From NCBI GenBank assembly GCA_008360975.2, contig CM039182.1:93640443-93704442 (forward strand): a stretch of 64,000 nt of DNA. Reading direction: 5' to 3'. The translations under genes were made by a program, and so were the position numbers. The DNA is from Lichenostomus cassidix. Its lineage: Eukaryota > Chordata > Aves > Passeriformes > Meliphagidae. The notes under the pieces are model-generated. The model made no database searches. It was given only the letters and a program-made list of their open reading frames with translations, and was not told the origin of the DNA. This document shows positions 39,478 to 53,182 of this stretch, one piece after another. How positions within the stretch are numbered: the first letter of the stretch is position 1; each line of letters begins with the position of its first letter.

Positions 39478-39495
39478 AAAAAAAAAAAAAAAAAA
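39478..39495 (+). repeat. Poly(A) run
   Basis: About 18 consecutive A. No retrocopy or LINE body was recognised directly upstream, so it is not assigned to a retrotransposon. Confidence 0.9.
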
Positions 39496-40999
39496 TTGGT
39501 TGTTTGGGTCAAAATACCCAAATTGCCAGTGATGTTCAAATATTTCATCTTTAAGTATCAGTCTGACTAGTCAATAATTTAAAAGTTAGCCATAACACTG
39601 CTGTCTTGACTACACTGCACTGTTGAGAAACGTAAAGATGAGGACACGAGGGGAAACAGAACACATCACCTGACTCATCCACACCCCATCTTACACACAG
39701 TAATTAACAATAATTCGGATATAAATTGAAGGAAATATTCTTAAGTACCACATACTGAATTGAAGTAATGTGCAAAAGCTGCTGCTGAAAAAACACAATG
39801 CTTGAGTAAGTTGTCCACAGAAACCTGACATATCTTTCTTTGGGCTTAGATATCTACAGGAAACTTAGAAATTTCAAGCAATTAAGCCTTTCAAGGTAAA
39901 ACACCTAAGAAGAAAAAGTTGTATTTGAGCATATTATGTATTAGTTACATAAATTATGACTTTAAACAGTTATGTGATTGTGTATTTACTCCGAAATCAA
40001 CAAATATTTTTAAAGTTGCAATTATGAGAAGTCTAAACTTACAACGTAAGTAATATACAGTTTATTTACCCAAAATAATTGCTAAGACTCCTCTTATAAC
40101 AAAATCAAGAAGCAAATAATTCTAGAGAGGAAGTGAGTGTAAAGTGTATTTAAATATTGCATTATTTGATCAGTGACTATAAATGCTAATGTCTTAGCTT
40201 CAATCACAGGTAATAGCACAAGATTACTGCAGAGTAAAATTATTATTACAATATCACAATTATAACTACATACATCCACACAGGACTGGGACCTTTCCAC
40301 TTCTGCCTGCCATAGCTAGACCCAAAAGCAAGGAAAGAGGGATGATGCAGAGTCTTGACACAATACTCCAGACACAAATACTCTAGTAACTGCTGCTCTT
40401 TCCTTCCTTAAGCAAAGGGAAGGGGTGGGATTGCTATTGCAACTCTTATGAGTGTTTCTTGAGAAATATATACTGCAAGAGAAATTATGCTTACATTCCT
40501 GGCTGTACCAAAAACCAAAATCTGACTTTTAAGATGAATTACAAGTTAAATAATCAGCATTCTAAAATGTGTACTTAGCACTGTGGTAAATCTTACCCTG
40601 AAGATGATACAGTTCAAAATTCCAATAAAAGATGATATTTGAGATATAAAAATGAACAATAAAATCACATATTTTACCCTACAAAAACAATAAAAGCTAA
40701 CTGCTCTGTAACATTTCAGTCAATACAGCAATGCAATTAAATTTATAACTTTAGTAAGGAGGCTTAAGAAAACCTAAACAAATTATTTCATGAAGTATTA
40801 TAGCAAGAAACACGTGAAGAGGATTGTGGATAAACAGCAATGCAATTGATTACCTAAAGAAAATGACAACAAAGAATTACTAAGAATTAAATGCCAGGGC
40901 ATATCTCTACAGATCTGTGGGGGCAGTTCCAATATTTGCCAAACAGCAAGACAGCTCCATGCCCAATGTGAAGAGCTCTGTGTTTCTCTGCATACAAGA

Positions 41000-41720
41000 C
41001 GCAGAGCGTTCAGGCTTATGAGTGGTGAGCAGCATTGTGTGGGGTCAAAAAGACTTCTGTCCATGTCCCACTCCACACCAGCACAAATACCTCTTACCAT
41101 GGCAGCATTCCAGAAATGTACTTTCCCCCTCCCTACATCCAATGACTAAACAAAGCAAATCACTTCCAACAGTCTTTGCTTTGAGCACAGAAGGCCCTGG
41201 ATCCCCAGCTTTCCTGCTGCTCAATGGCTCATCCAGAGGCAAACCCACTCGGATGGAGGAGCCATGCAGCGACACTAACGCAGTCCTGTCCCCAGATTCT
41301 CTGGGGATGCTGAGCCCGGGCTGCCCTCTCAGCACTGCTCCTTTGCAGCTCACATGCTCTGGTTTTGGCAGCTGGGATTCAAAGTCTCCCCTAGAGCAGC
41401 AAAGAGGGTTCCCAAGCGGAGCTGATTTGTAGGAGGGGCAGGAGGAGCTGGCACTGGACTGTGCCTGCTGACAGACTTGCCTCAAATGGCAAGGATCACC
41501 AGTGCATCTCCATGCCCACAGCAGAGCTACACCACCCGTTCTTGAGGAAACACTCTGCTCCTTTATGGGTTTTGCAAATAGACACACAGTGATTTCAATA
41601 ACATTGTTTGGTTTCATACCCTGACTGAGATCAGAAATATGACACAGTAATTTCTTGCTCATCTCGACTTTTTTTGTTAAATATAAGCAAATACTACCTT
41701 TTGTTTTAGACACTCAGTGA
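41000..41720. other. GC-richer island with the longest ORF of the window; no function assigned
   Basis: The minus-strand ORF 41713-41045 has 222 codons and a plus-strand ORF of 136 codons (41022-41432) overlaps it. Neither protein shows a domain, signal peptide or motif I recognise. The minus-strand product is Ser/Cys/Gly-rich and has no zinc-finger spacing. The centre (about 41180-41480) is richer in G+C than its surroundings and contains 'gagcccgggctgccc'. Possible explanations are a chance ORF in low-stop sequence, an old retrocopy, a noncoding RNA exon, or a lineage-specific exon. The ORF is on the same strand as the zinc-finger gene but does not resemble its tail. Confidence 0.35.
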
Positions 41721-41791
41721 TTCTGCAGCACTACTGGTAGCACACACACAGTGCACATAAACAGGTGTTTAGAGCAGTGATACCACAGATG

Positions 41792-41832
41792 AATCCTAAT
41801 CCGAATCCTAATCCTAATCCTAATCCTAACCT
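41792..41832 (+). repeat. Degenerate telomere-like hexamer array
   Basis: About six to seven copies of AATCCT with one AATCCG and a final AACCT. The unit differs from the vertebrate telomere C-strand repeat (CCCTAA) by one base. It could be a small interstitial telomeric-type tract or an ordinary hexanucleotide microsatellite. Confidence 0.85.
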
Positions 41833-44089
41833 GATGCACCATTTCTTATCCTGTATTGGAAGATCAATCACAAAGCCTTGTGGGTACAAGTGAAATGTGA
41901 ATTGTAAGGAATTTCTGGGCTCCGAAGTTTTCTTACCATTTCACATAGGCACAAGGAGGGCACATAAGCACATGCAATCATTCCATGAGCTGTGGTCTCA
42001 AAATACCTCTTTTCTTTTTTATCCTTTAGTTTAACATCAAATTTGTGTGGGCAAAGTTTATAATAAATTCATTTTATTTACTCAGTGAATGACATTTTAA
42101 GCAATGCAGTGTTCTAATGGTTAAGCAATGTAAAATAAATATATGGCTTCAATTCTGTCTTGCTGGGTACTAAAAATTAATTACATTATGAATTAAGTAA
42201 TAATTCCACAAAATCATTTGTTAAAATCAGCTAACAACATATCAACTATTATGTATGGTAATAACCAATTTTGGGGTGAAGGTGTTATGAAGTATAACAA
42301 ATAGTCCATAGCAGAGATATTTAATTTAAGGGAAAAAAAAAAAAAGAAATAAAGTGTTTGAAAAACCTTCTGTCACTAAGCTGCCACCCAGAGCTGTAGC
42401 CTGGAAGTCACTTACAGACACCATACAGCCACAATGTTGTTGGCACCTAGCTCTACTGAAAGTAAAAACATGAGACTAAAGGGGTAGAAGGGATGTAAAA
42501 ATGCAACCAGTGCATGCCACTGCTGAGTGCGTGCCATTTCATAGCTGTTATTTAAAGAGATCAGAAGGGGAAAAAATGAAGCCCCATAAAAATGGAAAAT
42601 GTTAGATTAATGACACAGTCATTAAAATAAAAAAGGTGGAGTTATATGAGGAATAGATCCTATTTGAATTATTGAAATTAAACAAGTTATTGTAACAATC
42701 ATTCTAAAAACCACATTTTACTAAGTTCAAGGAAGGAAGACAAAAAATAGAAATCTTCACGGGAATATTTCAAATTGTCAGTGGCTTTAAAAAAGTGATT
42801 TAAGATTTGCTCTTGTATCTTCTCTTTCAATTTTAGAATTTTAGTTGCCATATATTATAATGGTATTTTAGCTATAAAAGTAGTTTTCCACTCACTGTTC
42901 TCCTGCCTTTCAAGGAGACAAACAGTTTTTCTTTCCTCTAAATGAGCACAATAAAATGGGTAAGCTGTCTGGGGAAAAAGAACCCAGACAAACTGGTGGT
43001 ATAAAGCTCAACAGAAAAATGTGGTACAGAGAAGAGGCGATCTAAAGCATGTTTACTGTATGCCATGCAATTTATTCTCCTAGTCATGTTAGAATAAGAG
43101 TTTCTCACTGCTGAATTATCGTTAGGTTTTGTTCAAAAACAAATCCATTGTTACTGCTGTCCCTGACACTGATCCTTAAAGAAAGTAGGGGGGAAAAATT
43201 TGCATACAAAACTGTACCATAAAAATAATAATTCTCTAAAATACATTAGTTAAATAGGGATTCTAAAAATCTGGGGCCAGATCTCTACAAACCTTCTTCT
43301 ATAAGTTCTATGCATGTCTATATGCTTTTTAGCAGGCTAATTTTCAGCACTTCAGCAAGTATTCTTCTATCTTCTTGAAAACCTTCCTGATGTATCAATA
43401 GAACTATCAGTTATGAAAAGATTGATATCAAGAGTCATCTAAATGAAAAATAGAATAAAAATGCAAACTACGGATGCATTTAGAAGAACCAAAGCTTCAC
43501 AAGATTTTCCTCTCCCTAGTTGATGTAGGCAAACCAACAGATTGTCTTTCTGTCAGGCAAACCCTGATGGAGATAAATGTAAAGGCTGGAGTGCATGCCT
43601 AATTTTTACACACAAGCTGCAACCAGACCATGGATTTATGCTTCAAGGCAACCAGATTTCTCCTTGTGTACTCTTACAAACTGCTGTTGCACTCAGTCCA
43701 TCTTGTTTAAATGCCTTTAAAATCACACACAGGCTCTGCCCCCTCCTCCACTCCTACTAATTATATACTTTTTGTTTGAAGAAGCAAGCCCTTTATTGCT
43801 CATAATTTTAGCTATCACTTGCTTGGGCACCTTCTACAGATCAATAGCACATAGTTAAGTGGATGAAAAGGCTAAATGTGATTGTCATTTGCAATTCAAG
43901 GTTGCATATTCCCCCCCACATACCCCCAACACCTTAAACTTTAAAGCACTGCGCTTGGATTTCATTTTAGAATACTAAATTCCTGTTGCAGTATACAGTA
44001 GCTGTACATTCAAAACCTTTTCTCTTAAATTAAATATCTGTCATTTTTTAAGGCCAGAATACTGGCATAGGTTATAATAAAAACTAGCA

Positions 44090-44300
44090 TCCAACCTGCA
44101 ATTTTACAGATTCCATTGCTGGTGGCCATACATCTTTGATGGCAAAACTACATTGGTTGTAGCGCCATAAAATCAATAAATATTAACCTTTTCTGACACT
44201 TTCTGCACGGATGCTTTATCAGTCGCTGTCAGGTGATAGAACAGTCAGTGATGTACTGTATTTTTCGGCTCAGAACCCATACAAAACTAAGAAATCAATG
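44090..44300. promoter_or_regulatory. Candidate conserved noncoding element
   Basis: It contains 'agcgccataaaatcaataaa', a HOX/PBX-like word, and CpG-retaining stretches ('gcacggatgctttatcagtc', 'tttttcggctcag'), with no repeat or ORF. Call from texture only. Confidence 0.28.
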
Positions 44301-46282
44301 CAGATTAACAAGCCTTTAAATACAAAAATTGGCAATGAAATTTTGGTTCTGTATGATAAAAATTAAACCAAATCACGACACTGCAGAACCATAAATCTAT
44401 TACAAATATATCTAGAAAAGTGTGACATATAAATACAGTATTTCTATGGCAAATTAATCACAACAATTAAATGAAATCAGGTTTATATTTCATGACTGAC
44501 TTATCTATTACAGCTTAAAAAATTAAAAATGTACCCAATTATACAATTACTATGTCTCAATATTGTTTAGAAACTCAGAGTTCTTACTTTGCTGAGAGAC
44601 ACTCATAACAGTTCAATATAGTTAAAACTCAATTTCTAAACAATGCAAGCAAAAACCCAAAAGTTCACCGTAAAGTGAAAAGACACCATTTATCTCCTAC
44701 CTTGTATAAGTGTAACAATAAGCATGTTTAGCCCTAAGCATCTTAGAAGCCTAAGGTCTTTAATTATTGGAAAACATCTTGCTGTGTACAATCCATACTG
44801 TAGCAGGGCACAGACTGAAAACTTGGATTGGTTCTATTTCTCCCTGTCTTAAAGACTACAATTTCTTCTATATAACACTGTCTCTTGTTTACCAGAGCAT
44901 TAGAAATTATTTTTACTTATACGTAATTCATGTTAAATTTTATATTAAAATATGAGCTAGTCAGATAGCACGGCCTTTCCAAAACACTTCAGGCTTCTTA
45001 AAAATTACCACAGATATCGAAAGCTTAGGACATGTTTTCCCATTTCTTCAGATATGGAATCTAGTAGTAAATTCTTGAACAACAATGGCTATATGGGTCT
45101 ATTTATAGTCAGAAAATCTTGAAAAATAAGGACTATAATTTGGCTCTATTCATCCTATATAGCCAAAGCCTATTATAACTTATTTGTAATTTTAAAATCT
45201 CTTTTCAAGTTTCTTTCTAACAATGCAGGTGGAGCATTGATGTATGGGCAACAATTACCTTCTTCTCAAAGAGATAGTACCTGAAACACTAAAGTAAATT
45301 AGTAAAACCTATTCAAAATACAGACATTACTGTTCCACCAAACTTTAGACATATATGCCCACTGAATTCAGTAGCAGCTACACAATGGTATTTGGAGAAA
45401 CAGGGAACTACTTTGGGAAATGTAATATAATGCTATGCTATGCAAATGAAAGATAAATTAAAATTCACTAAAAGCTTTATGAACATAAACTTTGTATTTT
45501 AAACTGAAGTACAATTTTAAATTTGCCATTTCTTTCTATAACATCTGCAATTCTAGATTAGCCAAGAAAGAGACCTACTTCTGCCAATCAGCATCAGGAG
45601 CAATCAAATTGCAAATTCTACAATGATTTCTTTAAAAACCATTGGCAAAAATAACTTTAATCAGCTCAGTTTACCTGTTAATGCTAATATTGAAAGGATC
45701 TGCATTTATTTTGAAAATCATACATAAGAAAAGACAGAAAGAAAAAAAAAGACGTGAATTTAAGAAAATACAAAGCCTAGAAGTTGATAAAATTTAAAGT
45801 TAAAAAAAAAAACCTGGCTATGGCTAAAATTCTTTCATGTCACAATGGGGACATCAGATTGAAGTTTATTGCTGCACATTGCACAGCAGAATCACGACAG
45901 AAAGACAGCATTGACTTTGCAAAGCAGATGATCCTTAGGTTGGGAGCCACTTGAGCAACCTGTACAGCCACCTTTTGAAACCTATTTCATACCCAAGTCT
46001 GAGTTGACCTACATAAACGCATCCCCCCAAATCAATCCTTTTTTCCCCCATTTTTGGTGACAAGGGGGCAGCAAAATTAAAGTACTTTCAGAATGAGGAG
46101 TCCTAGAGACTCCATCAAAGTATCATTTGTTCTCTCTGCTTTTCCAAGATACTCAGAAGCCTTATACTGGTTATGCCAACTTATAAGCATTTACCCTGTG
46201 TCCCTGAGTACATGGCTGATATCTCAAACCTGACCAAATCTTTCTGCAAGTGGTGTGTCTCTTCTGTTCTTCTCTTAGAACT

Positions 46283-46298
46283 TTGTTGTTGTTGTTGC
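46283..46298 (+). repeat. TTG trinucleotide run
   Basis: About five TTG units in an otherwise plain AT-rich stretch. Confidence 0.75.
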
Positions 46299-48805
46299 AT
46301 ATCAGTCAGCTATGACAATAGCTATACTTCACAAAAATGCTCTATTTTTTGTTCATTTTAGAATGATTGTCTTTTTTAATTTTTAAACTGATATCTCAAG
46401 ACATTCCACAATATATATTTAATCAGTTGGTCGCTTCCATAACTAAAAGGTTCGCAGGAAACAGCATATGCAACAATCCCTCCCCCCAAGTACAACAGAG
46501 GATTGTGTTCTTAGCCCCCTTGATCTGTACTACAAGTAAGGCTGTGCTGAATTACTCAGATAACTGAGATTTCATGATTTTCATATGCCGATAAATCTCT
46601 GACTTCACATTTCAGGATTTTTGTTTGAGTGGGTAGAAGCAAACACAAACAGCTCAGTAAATTTTACTGATAATTTTGGTAGTAGCTGAATTTGCTCGGA
46701 GGAAGGAGGACTACGAAAGAAAGGGTCAACAACAATTAATAGGATACTGGATACTATTGGGACAGTAAGGATTTACAGATAAATCTGTACCAGACGAGGC
46801 TAACTTGAGTTGACTAGAAGCAGCTTTATCCCACAGGCACTTTGTGGTGGTGACATGCACTAGTATGTGAGGACTCCAAATGTTTCACCATGGCTTTTCC
46901 TTTTTAATTTTACATTACTCATACATTCCAGAAACTACTAAAACTATTTTAGTTAGTGAATAACTGGTTGTTTAATAACCCCTAATTTTGAATTCTTCAA
47001 ACTGAGTTCTGAATTTCAGATACTTATGCCAAATTCAAAATTAGTGTTAAATTGAAAATGTTTGCCTAAAACCTTTTAGTATCTCTTGAGATAACTGGAT
47101 AATCAGTTTTATCTTTCTTTGCTATCAAGAGATGCTTTAATTTTATGTTTCCTCTAGATACCATTACTTCAAAGTAGATAAATTCTTTTAAATCTGCTAA
47201 AAACTGTTTTCTGAGAACTGTTATCTGTTCTTACTTCCCACACTGAATAAGAAGTACCATTTTGGCAAGGTATAAAAGAAGTAGGGACATAGTTTAGCAT
47301 GTAGTATGGTAATTATCTTAATGCCTTCTTTGTAAGTACATTATACACTATAATCCCAAACACTTCAGAGCAACAAACTCTTTTAGCTACAGGACAGCAA
47401 CTACTAATGAGAAACTCTTCCATCAATGATAATCTAAGTTTCTGAAATGTTATTTAAGCAGGGATTGTGAAAATCAGTAACTGATCTTTAAATACCTGAG
47501 AAGTCCTCTTAACTGCACTGCAGAAACCTGTCCAGCAACTCTGCCTCTGGATGTCGAGTACCTCCTTTACTTCCCACAGCCAAGCAACTAGAATTGCACC
47601 CACTTAAACCAGCAGTACCCTTCATCCAGACATGTGGAAGCTGAACCAGTGATCTGTATTGTCTGAAGCCCAGAGCTTTTATTAATGCTCAGGTTCCTAT
47701 GCAATTTATATGAAAATAGCACTCACTTTAAGTTCTCTTTTTACTATCAGAGAAAATTATATGAAAATCATATTGTAATGACTCAGAGAACGAAAACATC
47801 TGTATTAAATCTGCAGTGGTTACTTAAGTACAAACCATTTCTTTGATGTTAGATATTGATGAGCACAGATTCTTTCCAATAAATGCAAGACATGCATAAA
47901 ACATCTTGAATTCAGAAGATGTACTTAGAAAAAGGGGTTCCCCACTAACTGGCCAGCTGGGAGTTAAGAGATATGATATCTGTCTCCATGGCTTTTTGAC
48001 ATGATACAAGAATTATAGACAGCCGACATGCAATGTATTTATATGAGATATCGTTTCATATTATGCTCTTATATGTTCACCAAGAAAGTGAAGCAATCTT
48101 TCTTCTGTGAGACTTCTACCTATCTTCATTTCCTTTAGCGCAAACAGTTATAGACAAGCTCCTCTCTGAACTGATAATTTTTTAGAGGTCATTCAGCCCA
48201 TAATTTCAGGTCCTAGTCACTATCCTGATGGTCCTTCTTAGGAAATTGGACCCAGTGGGAACGTTTTTTCCTTCTGCTTAGTCTATGGGTCAGCATTTTC
48301 CTTCCCTTGTACTTCTTAATTCCCTTAAGTGGCAATTATTTAAGGTACAGTTAGAGAAGGTGCAATCTACATTCATCCAATAAAACCTAAATATTAAAAA
48401 GGACAGAAAAATCCAGCATGGTTACTAAGGATATATGGGAGAGCATTTAGCATTTGAAAGGTACCAAAGATCTGGTAAATGAAAAGATGGAAAAAATTAT
48501 TAAGAACTATTGGAAGTAAAATAGAAATTAGAGGTGCAAAAGAACACGTGTATCAGACAGACAAGGCATCCTACTTACAAAGGTCAAGACTCAAGATGCC
48601 ATGTCAAGAAATTAATGGAAAGTCACTGCAGCATAGATTGGATTAATGAAAGCAAACAGAAAGAAAGTCCAGAAGAAATTTTAAAAATCAGCATGGAATT
48701 GCAATGATTTGTGATTCATTGGAGCAATTATTGCTGAGGGCTCTTCTCCTCACTCATGACCCACAGTAGTAAAGCACTGAGCAGACAACTAACACAGTGA
48801 TTCAA

Positions 48806-49366
48806 TCTCCCATACCTGTGTTCAGGCTTTGGCTGCAGTACTTAATTTACTTATCAGTAGCTGGTATGTTTTGGATTCGAGCTGCAAACACTGTCAGTGA
48901 CACAGAGATGTGTTTGTTAGTCCTGAGCAGTGTTTACACAAAGTCAAGGACTTTTCTGCTTCTCACCCCACCCCACCAGTGAGGAGGCTGGGGTGCACAA
49001 GGAGTTGGGAGGGGACACAGCCAGGACAGCTGACCCAGTTAACCAAAGGGATATTCCATACCACATGGCATCATTCTCAGCCTGTAAAGTGGAAGGGAAA
49101 AGAAGCAGGGCAGGGGATGTTCAGAGTGCTGGCATCTGTCTCCCCAGGTCACCATTAGCCTGGCTTTCCTGTAGATGGCTGAACACCTGCCAGCCCAAGC
49201 TATGTGATGAATGAATTCCTTGTGTTGCTTTACCTGTTAAATTGTCTTTATCTCAACCCAGGAGCTTTCTCACTTTTACTCTTCTGAATCTCCCCATCAT
49301 CCCTCCATTGGTGGGAATGAGTGATTGGTGTGGGGTACTTGGTGGCTGGGGTTAAACCACCATGAC
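48806..49366 (+). mobile_element. Solo LTR of a common bird endogenous retrovirus, eroded ends
   Basis: Blocks in the usual order of an abundant bird LTR family: 'gtcaaggacttttctgcttc', 'ggaggggacacagccaggac', 'aagggatattccataccaca', 'ctttcctgtagatggctgaa', 'aaattgtctttatctcaacc' and finally 'ggctggggttaaaccacc'. ATTAAA-like and TATA-like positions are degraded ('gttaaattg', 'cctgtaaagtgg'). Direct copies of TTCAA lie at 48801-48805 and 49367-49371 and could be the 5-bp target duplication, but the expected TG and CA termini are not intact, so the boundaries are provisional. No internal viral genes flank it. Three overlapping ORFs near 48.9-49.2 kb are chance ORFs in its GC-rich part. Confidence 0.78.
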
Positions 49367-49371
49367 TTCAA

Positions 49372-52300
49372 TACTTTTCTGATTCTGAAATTATTTGCTG
49401 TTATTTGTGCACTAATAAAGCTACGTTCAACAAGCAAATAATTTTGTGTAATTTACAAAAAAAATCTAAAATTCAGACAAAGACTTGCAAGCAGATTTAC
49501 AAATATTAGTCATTTAAGCTATTTATCAAGAATTATTTCAGTGCAGGTTGTTGGGATGCTAGTAACATCTTGCAGGAAGAAAAAGCACAAAGAATCCCCT
49601 AAATAATGCACAGCCACAGTGAAAGCTGCCCAGAGGTGGTGGCATTATGTAGGCAAAATACACCCTGCTATGGTTAGTTGAAATACAGTGCCCATAGGTC
49701 TTGGAAGTACTGTTAGTTCAACTCTGCAAGTGATGAAATAATTAGTTTGTAATGGCACAGTTGAGAAACTTATTATTTAGGTTTATTTATAGATATTTAT
49801 TATTTATATTTTCACTGGACTTAACTTTTAAAAAAATTATTTATAGCACAGATTAGAAATATATAATTATTTTCAATTCACTTCATATATATGTTATTAA
49901 GTTTTATCTACTATATATATTTAAAATTCACAACACATTTTCAATCAAAATTGTTATTTCATTCTTCAAGCCGCACCTTAAAATTTGTATTTACTTTAAT
50001 GAAAATAAAAAAGTAAGATCTTTATATTTATTAGAACTCTTGTGTAACTTCCCTGGATTATAGACTAAGAAATCTACTCTTAAAAAAGTATAATAGGGCA
50101 GCAATTTAAATGTTCAGAGTATAGGACAATCTCCACATAAAAATATTCTGAATTATTCCTAGGCATTATACACCTTTATTTTTTATTCCTCCTGTAAGAT
50201 TAATATCTTTCTTTTTGTTTGGAAATTTTTCTTGATGATTTTGATATCCCATTTTCCGATGTTTTTCTCTGAATTTTAAAATGTTGATATTCCAATACTA
50301 GTATTTCCTTTTATTATTTACATTTGCCACATATTATTATGCATATATGTCTTCTAGCACAATTAAATAGTTCTGCCTTTCTAGATGGCTGTCATGTCTT
50401 AAGGGCTTTCTCCTACTTCTGCACTTAAATATTTCAGCCTTGCTTTAAAAGTTTTATGTTAGGATAGCCTATTTTTAGCTCCAAATAGGCAATAATGTGG
50501 CTCGTTCTTCATGAAGGATATTTTATCTATTAATATAATGAAATAGTAGCTTGGAGTAAGATTACCTTCTTTTCATCAGTGAACCTGATATCCTTGCAGA
50601 GGCAACAGTCTTTATGGACACCAGCAGGGATCCAGCATGAGCAATGCAAGGAATTTGCAAAGCAGATACCTGTCCAAGGTTCTTTTGAGGGCAGATATAA
50701 AGTGGGCATTAAGGGCTCAACAGAAAATTTCAGAACTGAAGAGGGTTTCTGCATCATCCACTAGGGCACAGTCCCCTTCCAGACCAGCCAATGGCTCCCA
50801 GCTTTGGAAACTAGAATGCCACAGAGAGGAATGACAGCAAAGGAGGCACAAACCAACACCCAGATTAAGTATTTAGACATGGGCTAAGAGAGTCATCCGC
50901 TCGGCAGTAATAGCTCACACCACAAAAATTAGTCGCCCTGTTACAAATTGGGATAGTTTTCAGAAAAGGAACGATGACTGCTAGGAAATGCCAGCACAAT
51001 GGGCTGTGGACAGAAAGGCACTGAAAAGAATGCAGGATGGTGACTGCATGTTCTTGGTGCTGTACACAGTATGAAACCCTCTGTGCAATAGCCCTGCAGC
51101 TCACAGCACACAACATGACACCTATTATACATCCACTGATCAGAGGTATTAAGACGTGTTCCAGACTTTGCTCTAGGCAGCATTTTCCTTTTGCTTTAAA
51201 ACTATATTCCAAACATTTTTTCTTTAGTGAGACTGATTGGCTTTCATTCTTATCTGATAATACCATTCACTTAAAGGATGCAACTAATATTAATAGTGGT
51301 GGGTTCTGAATATTAGATGATGTAATATTTGCATCAAAATATTTCAACACCTCCTTTCATGTCACTCAGCAGGAATATATGCTGATTGTTCAGGAAAAGC
51401 AACTAAGGAACTGTGAAAGGACTCCCTATGCTCTTCAACAGCAGCAGAAAAAGCTATATACTAGAAAAAAAAATTACATAAAGTACTTTCATTAACTTTT
51501 TCTTTTTTTTGCTACTTTACTTGCTACCTGGAAAAAAACAACTCTGATGTCATGACCATCCAGATAAAGATACTGGCTATGGAAGCTCTGCTAGGTATAC
51601 AAAGCCTTCTAATAGATGACAGTTCTAAAAAAAATTACTTAGCTTTTTTTTTTTTTAAACATAGATTAATCTTTCCTGAAACACAATAATACATAATCTA
51701 CATATGTTATAAAGAACCTGGCTTTCTCCTTTACAAACAGAAAATCATTTATACTAGGTTTTTATTTCAAGCACACACTAAAATTATTATTCTTCACAAA
51801 AGAGGAAAGGGAGTGTCTGCCAATCAACATGACATGCTATTGAAAGACTGGCACTAATAGCTATGACAAGAGCAAACCTGTTTGAAGCAGAACTGCTGCT
51901 GCCTTTTTCTTTTTTTAAAGTATACCAGCCATCAAAAATAATGTTTTATCTGACTAGAAACCCAAGCAATATTCCTCTGCTGTAAAAGCTTGCACCTGAT
52001 TTGCCTATACCTAGCAATGACAATTTTAATATTGTTTCAAATGACAGCATTTAAAGTGTTTTATTTAAACAGTGATAAAGACTAAGAACATTAACTATTC
52101 CAAGAAAAATGTTAAATATGCTTGCAAACAAAACTGTGTATCTATTCTTTGGAGGATTTACAGCAGGTATGAATTACAAGTTTGAGTAAGTACTCAACTG
52201 ACTTGTATTTCCATTGCTTCATTGATAAATAGCATTTACTGATTTTACATTTTTGAAGTTTGCTAAATTCAGAGAGTATAAGAGCAAACAGGCTTTTATT

Positions 52301-53182
52301 ATTTCATCTTTCCCATTTTTTAACTCTATGTTTTCTACTAAAGAATGAGAAGACACAAGAAAGGAGTAGGAAAAAATATTTAAAAATAGGAAAGCACTAG
52401 GATACGAGTATAATTGCTATATTATCAGGTTCTGTGTGTCCAATTCACATTCTGAATAAGTCTGCAGTTTCCACTTGGTAATACAGTTACACCTTGATAA
52501 AATCACATAATAGATCACACCATAACTTTTAGCAATCAATTTTTTCTCTTAATAATTTGATAAATGTAGCTGTCAAGTGGGATAAAGATCACAATTTTAT
52601 TTGGGATTAACTATTTGAACTTTCAGAATTCCATTCATGAATATTGCAACTGTTACAACTGATAGGATCACAATTTTGTCCCTTTTTGATGATGCAATCA
52701 TGCTGCAGGTTGCTGGTACAGCCCTATTTCTCAAAAGCTAAAGAAACTGAAAGAGAAACATACTCAGAGCACAGCCTTTTGAAAAGTGCACTTAAAGTTT
52801 GCAAAAATACATTTCAAATATATGTAAAAGAGAAGACAATAACACAGTAAGGGAACTGCCAGGGTAAAGAGCAGAATTTTATAAGGATTCTTCAAACATA
52901 TTAAACAAAATAAAAAAATGTGTGTTCCAAGATATTTTATCAAGGATTTAATGACATACCAGAAATAAACCGTTCAGGTGAGTCTACTTCCAATTCAGGC
53001 TCAAAAAGAGTAAGAATTCAGCACTGATGATGGGATTGTTGCCTCTCTGAGAAAGAACACTTTGGGGGACTTACCTCTCTCCTCAGCTATTCCACTGCTA
53101 TCACAAAACCCAAACACTTTGGACACAAACACAGCCCTTACCAAGAGGCTGTAGATTAACACGGTTTGAAGATTTAAGAGCA
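49372..53182. other. AT-rich noncoding DNA
   Basis: 49.75-50.0 kb is extremely AT-rich. The ORFs at 51266-50865 (minus, 133 codons) and 51037-51309 (plus) overlap and carry no recognisable domain. Confidence 0.55.

Larger units (their letters stand above)
35961..40999. other. AT-rich noncoding DNA
   Basis: It holds the GTTTG repeat and a poly(A) run. Overlapping ORFs at 38.4-38.8 kb (111 codons plus, 97 minus) have no motif and no splice context. Confidence 0.55.
41833..48800. other. AT-rich noncoding DNA
   Basis: Only the possible element at 44.1 kb and small simple repeats were seen. ORFs are all 72 codons or shorter, with no motifs. Confidence 0.55.

Noticed and set aside
39478..39495. 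Poly(A) run as the tail of a processed pseudogene
   Set aside because: No gene-like or LINE-like sequence precedes it and no flanking duplication was found.
48910..49214. Overlapping plus-strand ORFs of 82 and 94 codons
   Set aside because: They lie inside a solo LTR and show no retroviral protein similarity.
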